In this document: positions 42,474 through 53,313 of the stretch, piece by piece | Position numbering within the stretch: position 1 is the first letter of the stretch | How the letters are laid out: each line of letters starts with the position of its first letter | Assembly: GCF_900116555.1 (NCBI RefSeq) | Contig: NZ_FPAT01000014.1 | Coordinates: forward strand, 1 to 64,000 | Direction: 5' to 3' | Origin: Actinopolyspora lacussalsi subsp. righensis | GTDB lineage: Bacteria > Actinomycetota > Actinomycetes > Mycobacteriales > Pseudonocardiaceae | Length of the DNA: 64,000 bases | Notes under the pieces: generated by a model | Database searches by the model: none | Told to the model about the DNA's origin: nothing | The model's input: the letters and a program-made list of their open reading frames with translations, nothing else | Translations under genes and position numbers: made by a program

Positions 42474-43334
42474 TCACGCGGCCAGGTGCCGCCAACTGTC
42501 CGGCTCGGCCCGCAGATACTCGGCGAAACTCCACGGCCGACGCCCGGTGACGTGCTCGACCGTGTGGCTGGTCACCGAGGTTTCCCCCGAGGCGATGGCC
42601 AAATACGACCCCACCCAGGCGTCGACCTGCCACTGCTGGGCACCGGCCCGCGACCGGCGCGCCTCCTGCTCCTCCTCCGCGTGATAGGTGATGTCACGAC
42701 CGGTGACCTCACCGAGCAGCCGAGCGGTTTCGTGCAGATCCAGCGGCTCCGGCCCGGACACATCGTAAACCCGGTCGGCGTGGTCGTCGTCGAGCAACAC
42801 CTCCGTCGCCAACCGCGCCACGTCCCACCTGGCCACCCAGGCGGCCCGACCACTTCCAGCCGGCCCCCGGATCACCCCGTCGTCACCGACGAAACGCGGC
42901 ACCAGGTCGGCATACATCGAATTGCGCAGCGCGGTCAACCGCATCCCGCCGGCGGCGATGGCCTGTTCAGTGGCCGAGTGCTCCCGAGCGAACGGAAACG
43001 TAGCGTGCGGAGCAGCCCCCATGAACGAGGTGTAGACGACACGACGCACCCCAGCCTCGGCCGCCGCATCGATCACCGTGCGATGCAGCCACAACCGGGC
43101 CGGATCCTCGTGAGCGGAAACGAACAGCACCGTGTCCACACCACGAAACGCCCGCAGCAACGCCGCCTGGTCCGTATAGGACGCCCGCACCACCGAACAG
43201 TTCTCCACCCGGGGAAGACGTTCGGGGCTGCGAGCCACGAGCCGCTGCGGCACCCCACGCCGCTCGAGCAATCGACAGATCCCACTGCCGAGTTCACCGG
43301 TGGCGCCGGTAAGCGCGATCGACTCCGCCAACAT
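42474..43334 (-). CDS. NmrA/atypical SDR-type NAD(P)-binding protein
   Basis: A 286-residue Rossmann protein with the N-terminal TGATGELGSGICRLLERRGV motif and RSPERL soon after, typical of NmrA-like quinone or NADPH-sensing oxidoreductases. The classical YxxxK pair is replaced (FPFAREHSATEQAI). It heads the three-gene minus-strand group. Confidence 0.88.
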   Translation of the reverse strand: MLAESIALTGATGELGSGICRLLERRGVPQRLVARSPERLPRVENCSVVRASYTDQAALLRAFRGVDTVLFVSAHEDPARLWLHRTVIDAAAEAGVRRVVYTSFMGAAPHATFPFAREHSATEQAIAAGGMRLTALRNSMYADLVPRFVGDDGVIRGPAGSGRAAWVARWDVARLATEVLLDDDHADRVYDVSGPEPLDLHETARLLGEVTGRDITYHAEEEQEARRSRAGAQQWQVDAWVGSYLAIASGETSVTSHTVEHVTGRRPWSFAEYLRAEPDSWRHLAA

Positions 43335-43410
43335 CGCACCCTTCAGCCGTGTGTGATCGATCGTATCCGAAACACGACCACCACGCCGCCCACAAGGGCA
43401 ACGACACGGT

Positions 43411-46400
43411 TCAGAGCAGACTCAGCTGCCGAGCGGCGGAGCGTTTGCCCCCCTCGTCACCATCGCGCACCGCCGTGTCACCCAGTTCGGCCAGGAACGG
43501 ACTGGGCGTGCGCTGCCCCGCGGTGGACGCCTGGCCACGACGCGCCGCACGGGTCAGGTACAACCGCCGCTGGGCCCGCGTCATCCCCACGAAGAACAAC
43601 CGCCGCTCCTCGGCGGTGTCGTCGCGCTGCTCGCCCGGCCAGCGCAGCGGCAACAACCCGTCCTCACAACCGGTCACGAACACAACCGGGTACTCCAGCC
43701 CCTTCGCGGCGTGCAGCGTCAAGAGCGACACCGCGTCCGCACGCGGATCCAACGCGTCGACCTCCGCGCCCAGCATGACCTCCCGGCAAAACCCGACCAC
43801 GTCCTCACCGAAACGCGAAGCCAGCGGGGTCAACAACTCCACGGCCGCGTGCAGCTGTTCAACCTGCTCGCCCAGCGTCCCGGCCACAGTGGCGACAGCC
43901 TGCTCCAGCTGCCGCAGCACCGTGCCGGAGCGACGACCGGCATAACCGAGCTCCCGCAGCAACGGCTCCACCCCGGCGCGTGCCGACAGCGGGTCGTGAC
44001 TACGTTTCTGCACCGGAAATCCGTACCGGGTCAACTCCTCGGCCAACACCCGCGACTGCGCATCGGTGCGGTAGACCACCGCGATGTCGCCGAACCCCAA
44101 CGACGAGGTCTCGTAACCGTCGGCGCTGCCGCTGTCCAACGAATGGAAGGTGGCACCGCCGAGCAGCCCGTCGACGGTGCGGGCCACGAACCTGGCCTCG
44201 GCCCGCTCGTCGGACGACCGATGCAGCACGATCGGGTGGTCACTGTCGGCACCCACCGGCCGCAACGTTCGCTCCGGAACCAGACTCTCCGGACGAATCG
44301 CCCGCACCGCCCCCTCGACGATGCGCCGCCCACTGCGATAGTTCCGCGTCAACGCCCGCACCGGAGCATCCGGATAGTCCTGCTCGAACCGCAGGAAAAA
44401 CCCCACATCGGCGCCACGGAAACCGTAAATCGCCTGATCCGGATCCCCGATAACGGTCAGATTGGCCGCGGCGGGCGCCAGCAACCGCAACAGTCGGTAC
44501 TGCACCTCGTCGACATCCTGGTACTCGTCGACGCTGATCCAGCGATACCGCCGCCGATACCACTCGGCCAACTCGGGATCGGCCCCCAACAACTCGACCG
44601 GCAGCACCAGCAGATCGTCGAAATCCACCAACCCCTCCCGCCGCAGCGCCGCGGTGTAGCCGGGCAGCAACTCCGCGACCTCACCGGAAACCTCACCACC
44701 CCGACGAGCACGGGACAGCCCCGAGACACACTGCCGCGCCCTGCGCTCGTCACCGGTCAACGACACCAGAATCCGGTGTCGCCGGTCGGCGTCGACCAGG
44801 GCGACGTCCTCGGGCAACCCCAGCGCGGCGTGGTTGTCCCGCACAATGCTCAACCCCAACGAGTGAAACGTCGCCACAGTGACCTCCCGGCCCTGTTCTC
44901 CCACCAACGCGGTGATCCGTCGACTCATCTCCGCCGCGGCCCGTCGGGTGAACGTGATGGCCAAGCAGCTCGAGGCGGGTACATTCCGTTCCACGACCAG
45001 GTGAGCGATCCGGTGCGTGATCGTGCGGGTCTTGCCCGTACCCGGCCCGGCAACGATCATCAACGGCCCGGACTCCACCTCGGCCGCGGCCCGCTGCTCG
45101 GCATCGAGTTCGGCCAGCATCCCAGCGGCCGGGGCCACGTCGACCCCTGCATCATCCGGGATATCCAGGATATCCGGGGCGCCGGAGGATTCCCGCTCCT
45201 GCTCCTCGAGCGGTGCGGTGACCTCGTCAACGAACGGTGGGGAAGTGGTGACGACCCCGCCGCCGACCTTCCCCGAGCCGCCCGCCGCGTCCGGCAGGGT
45301 AGGGGTCGTCAACTCGTCGTCGGCGAATAACGAGGCGGCACCGCCACCGCGCACCCGCGGGAGCTCTTCCGGCTCGAACACGCGAATCGTGCCGTACTCA
45401 CCGTCAAAACCGGCTTCCCGGTGCACCACGCCCGTACGCAGCCGCTCGATCGCCTCGGCCAACGCACCGCTGTCCCGCCGCAACCGCTCGACCGGGACAT
45501 CCTCCAGAATGGCCAGTTCGGAACCGTGCCGCGCCGTGAGCTCGCTGATCTCACCGAAGACCTTCTTGCTCTTGGGCCCGACACCCCGGATCTCACCGAC
45601 GATCTCCGGAAGCGGTATCAGATTGCGGTATCCCGCCGCGCCGGACGGGCGCACACCCTCCGGACGATCCGCCAGCGCATCCACCCGGTTGAGCACCCCC
45701 ACCGTCAACGGTTTGCCACAGTCCGGACACCTGCGCCCGTGACGCCGCGTCTCGGCCGGATCGAATCGCACCCCGCACTTGCGGTGCCCGTCGAGGTGAT
45801 ACTTGCCCTCCTCGGGGAAGAACTCCACCGTCCCCTCGAAACCCACACCGGTCTCCAACGCACGACGCATCGCGAAATAGTCAAGCTCGGTGTCGAACAC
45901 AGTGGCTTCCCGAGCCAACATCGGCGGTGAATGCGCGTCGGAATGACTCACCAGGGTGTACCCGTCCAACGCCGACAGTCGCCAGTTCATCTCCGGGTCA
46001 CTGGACAACCCCGTCTCCAGCGCGAAAACGTGGCCCGCCAGATCCCGGTAACACTCACCGATCGAATCGAACCCGGCCTTGGAGCCCAGAACGGCGAACC
46101 ACGGAGTCCAGATATGAGCGGGCACCAAATACGAACCCGCCCCGGACTCCAACGTGATCTCCAGCAGATCCCGCGCGTCCAACCCCAGAATAGGACGCCC
46201 GTCCGAACCCAGATTGCCGATGTTTCCGAGTCTGCGGCTGAATTCCTCGGCCGCGTCGAAATCCGGGACATAGCACAAATGGTGGATCTTGCGGGTATAG
46301 TCCCCGTACTTGTAGATCGTGGCGATCTCCACCGAGAGCATGAACCGCACCGGAGTGTGACACTCGGTGGGCAACGTGCGCAGCACCGCACGCTCGTACT

Positions 46401-46605
46401 CCGGACGCAGCCGCAACAGTCCCGGCTCGGCGGGCTCCAGAACCTCACGCAGGTGCGCACGCCAAGCCGGATGTGTGAAGTCCCCGGTACCCACCACCGT
46501 GACTCCCTTGCGACGCGCCCACCAGGCCAGGTGCTCGATGTCGCAGTCCTTGCTGCACGCGCGGGAATACTTGGAGTGGATATGCAAGTCAGCGTAGAAG
46601 CGCAC
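43411..46605 (-). CDS. PHP phosphoesterase-UvrD helicase fusion
   Basis: A 1064-residue fusion. Residues 1-~410 are a PHP-type domain of the TIGR00375/YqxK group: DLHIHSKYS with His8 and His10, HSDAH at 221-225, and a Cys cluster (Cys277, Cys293, Cys296) that may bind zinc. After an acidic linker, residues ~497-1064 are a superfamily 1 helicase: Walker A AGPGTGKT at 519-526, VDEYQDVD, DPDQAIYGFRGAD, TLHAAKGLEYPVVFV and VGMTRAQRRLYLTR. The combination suggests repair, with the PHP part as a nuclease or phosphatase acting on DNA the helicase exposes. Confidence 0.93.
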   Translation of the reverse strand: MRFYADLHIHSKYSRACSKDCDIEHLAWWARRKGVTVVGTGDFTHPAWRAHLREVLEPAEPGLLRLRPEYERAVLRTLPTECHTPVRFMLSVEIATIYKYGDYTRKIHHLCYVPDFDAAEEFSRRLGNIGNLGSDGRPILGLDARDLLEITLESGAGSYLVPAHIWTPWFAVLGSKAGFDSIGECYRDLAGHVFALETGLSSDPEMNWRLSALDGYTLVSHSDAHSPPMLAREATVFDTELDYFAMRRALETGVGFEGTVEFFPEEGKYHLDGHRKCGVRFDPAETRRHGRRCPDCGKPLTVGVLNRVDALADRPEGVRPSGAAGYRNLIPLPEIVGEIRGVGPKSKKVFGEISELTARHGSELAILEDVPVERLRRDSGALAEAIERLRTGVVHREAGFDGEYGTIRVFEPEELPRVRGGGAASLFADDELTTPTLPDAAGGSGKVGGGVVTTSPPFVDEVTAPLEEQERESSGAPDILDIPDDAGVDVAPAAGMLAELDAEQRAAAEVESGPLMIVAGPGTGKTRTITHRIAHLVVERNVPASSCLAITFTRRAAAEMSRRITALVGEQGREVTVATFHSLGLSIVRDNHAALGLPEDVALVDADRRHRILVSLTGDERRARQCVSGLSRARRGGEVSGEVAELLPGYTAALRREGLVDFDDLLVLPVELLGADPELAEWYRRRYRWISVDEYQDVDEVQYRLLRLLAPAAANLTVIGDPDQAIYGFRGADVGFFLRFEQDYPDAPVRALTRNYRSGRRIVEGAVRAIRPESLVPERTLRPVGADSDHPIVLHRSSDERAEARFVARTVDGLLGGATFHSLDSGSADGYETSSLGFGDIAVVYRTDAQSRVLAEELTRYGFPVQKRSHDPLSARAGVEPLLRELGYAGRRSGTVLRQLEQAVATVAGTLGEQVEQLHAAVELLTPLASRFGEDVVGFCREVMLGAEVDALDPRADAVSLLTLHAAKGLEYPVVFVTGCEDGLLPLRWPGEQRDDTAEERRLFFVGMTRAQRRLYLTRAARRGQASTAGQRTPSPFLAELGDTAVRDGDEGGKRSAARQLSLL

Positions 46606-46721
46606 CCGTCGATCTTGCCAAACCAGCCACCCCGGTCACGCCCGGGCCACACAGCACCCCGCACGAACCCGACGTAACTCCTCTCGACAAGGCCGACATC
46701 TTCCGGGGCCCCGACAAACAC

Positions 46722-46759
46722 GCGGGGCCGGTGGAAACATCCGCAACCACCGGCCCCGC
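46722..46759 (-). terminator. Terminator hairpin of the malate dehydrogenase gene
   Basis: A perfect 13-bp stem (GCGGGGCCGGTGG, 46722-46734; CCACCGGCCCCGC, 46747-46759) with a 12-base loop, 16 bases past the mdh stop on the minus strand. Confidence 0.85.
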
Positions 46760-46775
46760 ACACCGCACGAACGGA

Positions 46776-47801
<1,026 letters not shown>

Positions 47802-47995
47802 CTATCCACCCGAACACCACGATCCGGGCGCCCCCGCCACGGATCACACCCCGAGCACCGGCCATACCGAAACGAAACCGATTCAGCCGAAACCCCCGCA
47901 CAACGATCCAACGACACAATCGACACACCCGGTCACCACCACCGCACGACACACGTCGTGTTTCGCCACACACCACGATCCAGCAGAATGAAGTC

Positions 47996-48712
47996 ATGCT
48001 GCAGGTCTGCCTCAACGGCCCCCGGGGCATTCGGGAACACCACCACCTACCCGTACAACCACCGGACCTCGCCGCGGCCGCAGCTCAAAGCATCGCCGCG
48101 GGTGCCGAGGACATCCACGTACACCCCAAAACCCCCGACGGTGCCGACAGCCTCGACGCCACCACGGTGGCCGCCGCCGTCAACGCGATCCGCGCCGCCG
48201 CCCCGGGCATCACAGTGGGAATCCCCACCACCGCCTGGACCACCCCCGACACATCCTCCCGACTCGACGCCATCGCGAGCTGGACCGTCCTCCCGGACCA
48301 CGCCTCGGTCGACTGGCACGAACCCGACGCCGAACGAATCGCCCAGGCACTGCTGAAGCGCGGGATCGGCATCGAAGCCGGCATCCACTCCGGAACCGAG
48401 GCCGGTGAGCACTTCGCCGGATGGCCCCACCGCGAGCAGGCACTCCGCATCCTCGCCGAGGTCGTCGACCCCACCACGACGGGCGCGACAGCCACCGCCG
48501 AAACCCTGCTGGCACGAGTCCGCCCCAGCAGCACACCCATCCTGCTGCACGGCAGAGCAGCCGGTGCCTGGCCGGTACTGCGCCTCGCAGAGCAACAGGG
48601 TCTGCACACCCGAATCGGTCTGGAAGACACCCTGCTGCTTCCCGACGGCACCATCGCCGACGACAACGCCCAACTCGTCACCGCCGTACGCACCCGAGCG
48701 GCACACGGCTGA
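47996..48712 (+). CDS. DUF849/BKACE-type beta-keto acid cleavage enzyme
   Basis: A 238-residue TIM-barrel protein of the 3-keto-5-aminohexanoate cleavage family. It has CLNGPRGI at the start, the zinc-binding IHVHPKT, SVDWHEPDAERIAQALLKRG, then EAGIHSG and HGRAAGAW. Classical members exchange acetyl-CoA with a beta-keto acid. This shorter form is common in actinomycetes and its substrate is unknown. It diverges from mdh. Confidence 0.85.
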   Translation: MLQVCLNGPRGIREHHHLPVQPPDLAAAAAQSIAAGAEDIHVHPKTPDGADSLDATTVAAAVNAIRAAAPGITVGIPTTAWTTPDTSSRLDAIASWTVLPDHASVDWHEPDAERIAQALLKRGIGIEAGIHSGTEAGEHFAGWPHREQALRILAEVVDPTTTGATATAETLLARVRPSSTPILLHGRAAGAWPVLRLAEQQGLHTRIGLEDTLLLPDGTIADDNAQLVTAVRTRAAHG

Positions 48713-49479
48713 ACCGCACGAATCGTCACCGCCCAGCACGATGGGGAAGTGGTACCTCGCAGCGCCGGTCAACGGGCCCATACCCCGTGTCCGACCTACC
48801 CGCACTGTCCCGCGACGGACGGTCACCACAATCTGACAACCGTTCTCGTGACGAATCGAGAGGTTCTCGACGTGTTCGGCCTCGACTCGCGCTCGAAGTA
48901 GTCCTCACACTTGGCGTTCTTCCGCAGGTATCGAGGAGCACGACCACGAGTCGGACACCTCGGACGCCGACACTTCTCCCGGACTTCCCACGTCCGCACC
49001 GGACAGTGGCACAGCTCGGGAGGAGGGCGGGTCGTCGCCGCGAAATCCATTACTTAACATAATGTGTATTATCGGCTAAAGCTGTAATCGGCGGATTCGG
49101 CGGTCGCGGTGACCGCTCGGCGTTCTTTCACCTTCCACCGGAGACTGCTGGCGGCGCCCGCAGGTGCTGAGTGCTCGCCCCGCTGGCGGACATTCCGCGG
49201 GGTGACTCCGCCGGTGCTTCCGCCGTCTGGCGGACCGGGACAACGATCTCGGGATGTCCGTGGGAACGTGCGAATTCGTCACCGTGATGACGCCGTCTCG
49301 TGCGGGAAGAAAACCGGAGCGTGTCACCGGCGCTTGTACCGATGCCGACCGGGACACGTCGACACACCCCCACTTCGGGTCCGGTGTTCGTTCCGCCCGC
49401 TCTCATGAAACGTGGATAACAAATATTATCCATCATTTGGGGTGTCGACTTCTCACGCCGAGGCCGACTGGTGACATGT
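48713..49479. other. Long intergenic stretch with two A/T-rich palindromes
   Basis: About 770 bases without a recognisable gene on either strand. It contains ATAAT-GTGT-ATTAT (49059-49072) and TGGATAA-CAAATA-TTATCCA (49413-49432), both perfect. The second looks like an operator for a dimeric repressor but lies past the 3' end of the exporter gene, with no obvious gene starting beside it. Confidence 0.5.
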
Positions 49480-50946
49480 TCACCGAGGGTTCCGGGTGCA
49501 CGGATCCTGGCAGGCGTGGTTCACCGCCGGCAGCGGCAGTGAACGCACCCGGGCGGCGTTCTCGACCCCGGCCACCGCTGTCACGGCCCCTGCCACACAC
49601 AGTCCGGCGGAGATGAGCATGGCTGTCGCGTACCCCTGCCCCAGCGGTTGTCCCGCGGCGATCCCGGACAGCCCCGCCAGCGGCGGCAGTACCGCCACCG
49701 CCAGCAGCCCGGCCATCCGCGATATGGCGTTGTTGACGCCGGAGGCGACACCGCCGTGTTCGCGTCCGACCGAGGCGAGCACGGCCGACGTCAGCGGTGC
49801 CACGGTGACCGACAGTCCGAGACCGAAGATCAGCACGGCGGGAAGCACGGTCGTCGCATAGTCCGTTCCGGGCATCACACGTGTCATCAGCACGAGCCCG
49901 CAGGCACACACCAGGGGGCCGATGGTCATCGGCCACCGCGGACCGATCCGCTGCGCCAGTGCTCCCATCCTGCTGGACAGCAGCAGCATGACCACGGTGA
50001 TCGGCAACGTGGCGAGTCCCGCGGCCATCGCCGAGTAGCCGAGTGTCTGCTGCAGCTGTAACGACAGCAGGAACAACGCCGAGCTCAGGGCGCCGTAGAC
50101 GGTGAACGTGGTGAGGTTGGCCCCGACGAACTGGCGCGAGCGGAACAGCGACAGCTGCAGCAACGGTGCGGACTGCTTCGCCTCGACGAACGGGAAGGCG
50201 AGCAGCCCCACCGTCCCGACGATGGCCGCGAGCACGGTGATCGTGTTCCAACCGTGCGCGGGGGTTTCGATCAGCGCGTACACGGCACCGGTCAATCCGA
50301 GCGTGACCGCAGCCGCGCCGGTGATGTCGGGCGGTCCCGAGATGGTGGGGTCGCGGGTCTCGGGAACGTGGCGGCGGGTGACCAGCAGAGCGATCGCGGC
50401 GATGGGAAGGTTGATGAGGAACACCCAGCGCCAGGAGGCGGTGTCGACCAGCCAGCCGCCCACGAAGGGTCCGATCGCGGCGGCGATGCCGGTCAGCCCC
50501 GCCCAGGTACCGACGGCTTTACCGCGGTCGTCCTGGCTGATGGAGGCGTTGATCAGGGCGAGGCTGCCCGGAACCAGCAGTGCACCACCGATGCCCTGCA
50601 CCAGCCGGGCCGTGACCAGTTCCGCTCCCCCGCTGGCGAGTCCGCAGCCCAGTGAGGCCAGGGTGAACAGCACCAGTCCGGCGCTGAAGACGCGGCGGCG
50701 GCCGTACCGGTCCCCGAGCGCTCCTCCCAGCAGCAACAGGGAGCTCAGTGTCAGCAGGTAGGCGTCGAGCACCCACTGCAGCAGGGCGAAGGTGCCGCCG
50801 AGGTCGCGGCCGATGGCGGGCAGCGCGACGTTGACCACCGATCCGTCGAGGAAGGCGACTCCGGAGCCGAGCATGGTGGCGAGGATGATCCACCGTCCTC
50901 GTGCGGAGCGCAGTGGCACGGGGTCGTCGGCGCGGTGAGCGCTCAT
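49480..50946 (-). CDS. EmrB/QacA (DHA2) family MFS exporter
   Basis: A 488-residue drug:H+ antiporter with 14 predicted membrane segments. Signatures are FLDGSVVNVALPAIGRDLGG (motif D1), LGDRYGRRRVFSAGLVLFTL (motif A), ARLVQGIGGALLVPGSLALI (motif B) and TGIAAAIGPFVGGWL (motif C). It should export hydrophobic drugs or a secondary metabolite. No regulator is adjacent. Confidence 0.93.
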   Translation of the reverse strand: MSAHRADDPVPLRSARGRWIILATMLGSGVAFLDGSVVNVALPAIGRDLGGTFALLQWVLDAYLLTLSSLLLLGGALGDRYGRRRVFSAGLVLFTLASLGCGLASGGAELVTARLVQGIGGALLVPGSLALINASISQDDRGKAVGTWAGLTGIAAAIGPFVGGWLVDTASWRWVFLINLPIAAIALLVTRRHVPETRDPTISGPPDITGAAAVTLGLTGAVYALIETPAHGWNTITVLAAIVGTVGLLAFPFVEAKQSAPLLQLSLFRSRQFVGANLTTFTVYGALSSALFLLSLQLQQTLGYSAMAAGLATLPITVVMLLLSSRMGALAQRIGPRWPMTIGPLVCACGLVLMTRVMPGTDYATTVLPAVLIFGLGLSVTVAPLTSAVLASVGREHGGVASGVNNAISRMAGLLAVAVLPPLAGLSGIAAGQPLGQGYATAMLISAGLCVAGAVTAVAGVENAARVRSLPLPAVNHACQDPCTRNPR

Positions 50947-51015
50947 CGGGTGAGGGTAACCGTTGTGGGCGGCTTCGGCCGGGGTGTTGTCGCGGACTGT
51001 GGTTCCTAGTGGTGT

Positions 51016-51324
51016 TCAGGGGCGCCACCGGTGGTGGTAGCCGGGGCGGTCGTTGTAGGGCAGTCCGAGCAGGGCTCGGGTGAGGCATCCGCGCTCGTCC
51101 TCGTGGGGGAACGAGGTGTTGAGGGCGTCGCAGGGGCCGTGGCCGGTGCCGCAGTACCGGTGCTGGTCGAGGACGCGGGCTTTGAGTTCGCATTCGCGGA
51201 ATCCTCGGGTGATGCGGGCGGTGGAGCAGGTGGCGGCTCCGGATTCGCCGTCTCGTCGGGCGTCGGTGAGGCGTTCCAGGTCGTGCAGGATCTGTGTGCG
51301 CAGGAATTCCCGGAACCGGTCCAC
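51016..51324 (-). CDS. DUF6221-like small protein
   Basis: A 102-residue protein with GTG start and GAGGAGGG upstream. The C-terminal LLGLPYNDRPGYHHRWRP matches the usual end of DUF6221 proteins (common form: ALPYADHPDYRPEWRP). In the middle are CGTGHGPC and nearby His residues that could bind metal. Function is unknown; it lies upstream of the exporter gene. Confidence 0.7.
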   Translation of the reverse strand: MDRFREFLRTQILHDLERLTDARRDGESGAATCSTARITRGFRECELKARVLDQHRYCGTGHGPCDALNTSFPHEDERGCLTRALLGLPYNDRPGYHHRWRP

Positions 51325-51533
51325 GATCGCCCTCCTCGCCTGGTCCTGGCTTCGGCCGTCCCGTTCGTGGTGCGGCCACGGGCATCATTGTCGATCATGG
51401 GCTGGGGTTGTCTCGGGCGTGGTGCGGCCGAGTGGGAAACGAATGCGCTGGGTATCGGCGTGTGTGGTTGTCGTGATCAGGGTGGGGGTCGCATGCTGTG
51501 GTTGTTACGGTCGTTGGTTCCGAGGGGGGCGTC

Positions 51534-51794
51534 ATGGCGACGTGTGAGGTTTGTGGCAATGACTACTGGATGACGTTCGAGGTGCGTACGGCGGGTGATC
51601 AGGTGCACGTGTTCGATTCGTTCGAGTGCGCGGCGCACCGGTTGGCTCCGTCCTGCGAGCACTGTGGGTGCCGCGTGCTCGGGCACGGTGTGGAGGATTC
51701 GGGGCAGTTCTTCTGCTGCGCGCATTGTGCGCGGCAGGCGGGTGCGTCGATGGCCGATCAGCTGCGGGACGCGGTGGGGGCTCATCCGGGCTGA
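51534..51794 (+). CDS. Small Cys-rich zinc-binding protein
   Basis: An 86-residue protein with CEVCGNDY near the start, a central CEHCGCRVLG and a late FCCAHCARQAG. This gives three Cys-x-x-Cys-type clusters plus single Cys/His, suggesting a zinc-ribbon or metallothionein-like fold known in actinomycetes as a conserved hypothetical. The ATG at 51534 follows GAGGGGGGC. Confidence 0.75.
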   Translation: MATCEVCGNDYWMTFEVRTAGDQVHVFDSFECAAHRLAPSCEHCGCRVLGHGVEDSGQFFCCAHCARQAGASMADQLRDAVGAHPG

Positions 51795-51910
51795 GCGGGC
51801 CCTGTGAACGTCGTCCCGGTCGGTTTCGGTGCTGATGTGCCCGGGTGGGACCCGGTATGGTCCACCCGGGCATCGGTTCGGCGTCGCCGGTTGCTTCGTG
51901 GTGGGTGTGG

Positions 51911-52423
51911 CTAGATGCCGGTGGTGCCGTCGAGGCGTTCCCGCAGCAGGTCGGCGTGGCCGTTGTGGCGGGCGTATTCCTCGATCATGTGCACGTAGAT
52001 CCAGCGCAGGTTGACGTGCTGGCCGCCGAGGTCGCCGGTGTCGGTCAACGAGTGCTCGCGGCTGCTGCGGCGGGCGTGCTCGATCTCGGTGTGCCAGGTG
52101 TTCAGGGCGTCGTGCAGGGTGGTGTGCTCGGCCAGTTCGAATCCGCCGTCGGTTCCGTCGGTTCGGGCCTGCTCGGTGCGGGTGGTGGCCAGTTCCTCGG
52201 CGGCCAGGATTCGGCGGAACCAGGTGCGTTCCACCTCGGTCATGTGTTGGACGAGGCCGGTCAGGGTGAGTTCGGACGGCGGGACGGTGGCGGTGGCCGC
52301 CTGGGTGTCGTCCAGTCCTTCGCATTTTCGGGCGAGGGTGGCGCGGTGGAAGTCGAGCCAGCCTTCGAGTACGGCGCGTTCGTCGGCGTCGAGGGGTGGC
52401 GTGGGGCGTTCGGTGCTATTCAC
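51911..52423 (-). CDS. DinB/DUF664 mycothiol-transferase-like protein
   Basis: A 170-residue four-helix-bundle protein. It has LTLTGLVQHMTEVERTWFRR with the first His, and a C-terminal NLRWIYVHMIEEYARHNGHA with the others, the three-His metal site of the DinB/MST superfamily. Actinomycete DUF664 proteins are mycothiol-dependent S-transferases or isomerases used in detoxification; this role is inferred from the family. Confidence 0.88.
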   Translation of the reverse strand: MNSTERPTPPLDADERAVLEGWLDFHRATLARKCEGLDDTQAATATVPPSELTLTGLVQHMTEVERTWFRRILAAEELATTRTEQARTDGTDGGFELAEHTTLHDALNTWHTEIEHARRSSREHSLTDTGDLGGQHVNLRWIYVHMIEEYARHNGHADLLRERLDGTTGI

Positions 52424-52649
52424 CGACTGATTATCGCACCTGGTGTGAGAATTTCACTTTTCAGACTGGATCGGTGCGTTTGCTTCGGCGTTTCGCGTAT
52501 GGCGGGGGCCGGTCACGAGCTGCAGCTGCAACAGCCCGATGTCTGGATCACTGTTCTGTGAGAGTTTCTCGAGGAGTCTCCGGCGCATGTAGCTCGGTGA
52601 GTGTTCGTTCCTTCGCAGGGGCGCCGGGGTGGTGAGCGGTTGCGGTTCG

Positions 52650-53141
52650 CTACTGGTGGTGGGCGTGTGCCAGCGCGGTGCTGACGCTGTCGTGGCAGGT
52701 CAGGCTGGCGTTGATGCCGGTGAGGTCGAGCAGGCGGGGCACGCAGCCCTGGCCGGGGACCACGTGCATGTCGATGCCGCGTTGGTCGGCGCGGCGTTGG
52801 GCTTTGAGGAGCAGTTCGGCTCCGGTGGTGTCGATGAACGAGACCATGCTCAGGTCCACGATCAGTGTTCGCAGGGCGGCTGCGGTGAGGCGTTGCCGGA
52901 TGAGTTCGGTGACTCGGGGTGCCGCGGCGAGGTCGATGTCTCCGTTCATGCTCACCACCACCACACCGGGGGCGGGGCGTTGCACCGACATGCGCAGTGC
53001 CGGGTCGAGTCGGTGTTGTCCCTGTGCGAGTTCCTCTTCGCCCGCTCGTCTGGTGGGTACGGTCGGCTGGGGCGGGTTCGCCGGGGTGGTGTCGGGCTGG
53101 TCGCTGTGGACCGACTGTGGTGTGGGTCGAGAAACGATCAC
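52650..53141 (-). CDS. STAS-domain anti-sigma-factor antagonist
   Basis: A 163-residue protein. A Pro/Thr-rich N-terminal extension (~1-45) is followed by a STAS domain (~50-155; VVVSMNGDIDLAAAPRVTEL, then LIVDLSMVSFIDTTGAELLL). At the usual phosphorylation site (typically Asp-Ser-Ser-Gly) it reads Asp-Thr-Thr-Gly, still a possible kinase target. It would free a sigma factor by binding an anti-sigma kinase not encoded nearby. GTG start with GGAGGAAAC upstream. Confidence 0.9.
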   Translation of the reverse strand: MIVSRPTPQSVHSDQPDTTPANPPQPTVPTRRAGEEELAQGQHRLDPALRMSVQRPAPGVVVVSMNGDIDLAAAPRVTELIRQRLTAAALRTLIVDLSMVSFIDTTGAELLLKAQRRADQRGIDMHVVPGQGCVPRLLDLTGINASLTCHDSVSTALAHAHHQ

Positions 53142-53313
53142 GTTTCCTCCTGCGGCGTCCGCCGGGTGGCGAGGAGGTGGCGGGCACGGCGCGTTGCTCG
53201 GTTACGCCGTGTCGCGTTTTGACTACTTTTCGCCAGATGTGGTTCCCACCGTAGTGGCCCCGTTGGTGGTACTACAACCGCTGGGGAGTCGGGTCGGCGG
53301 ATACATGCGGGGG

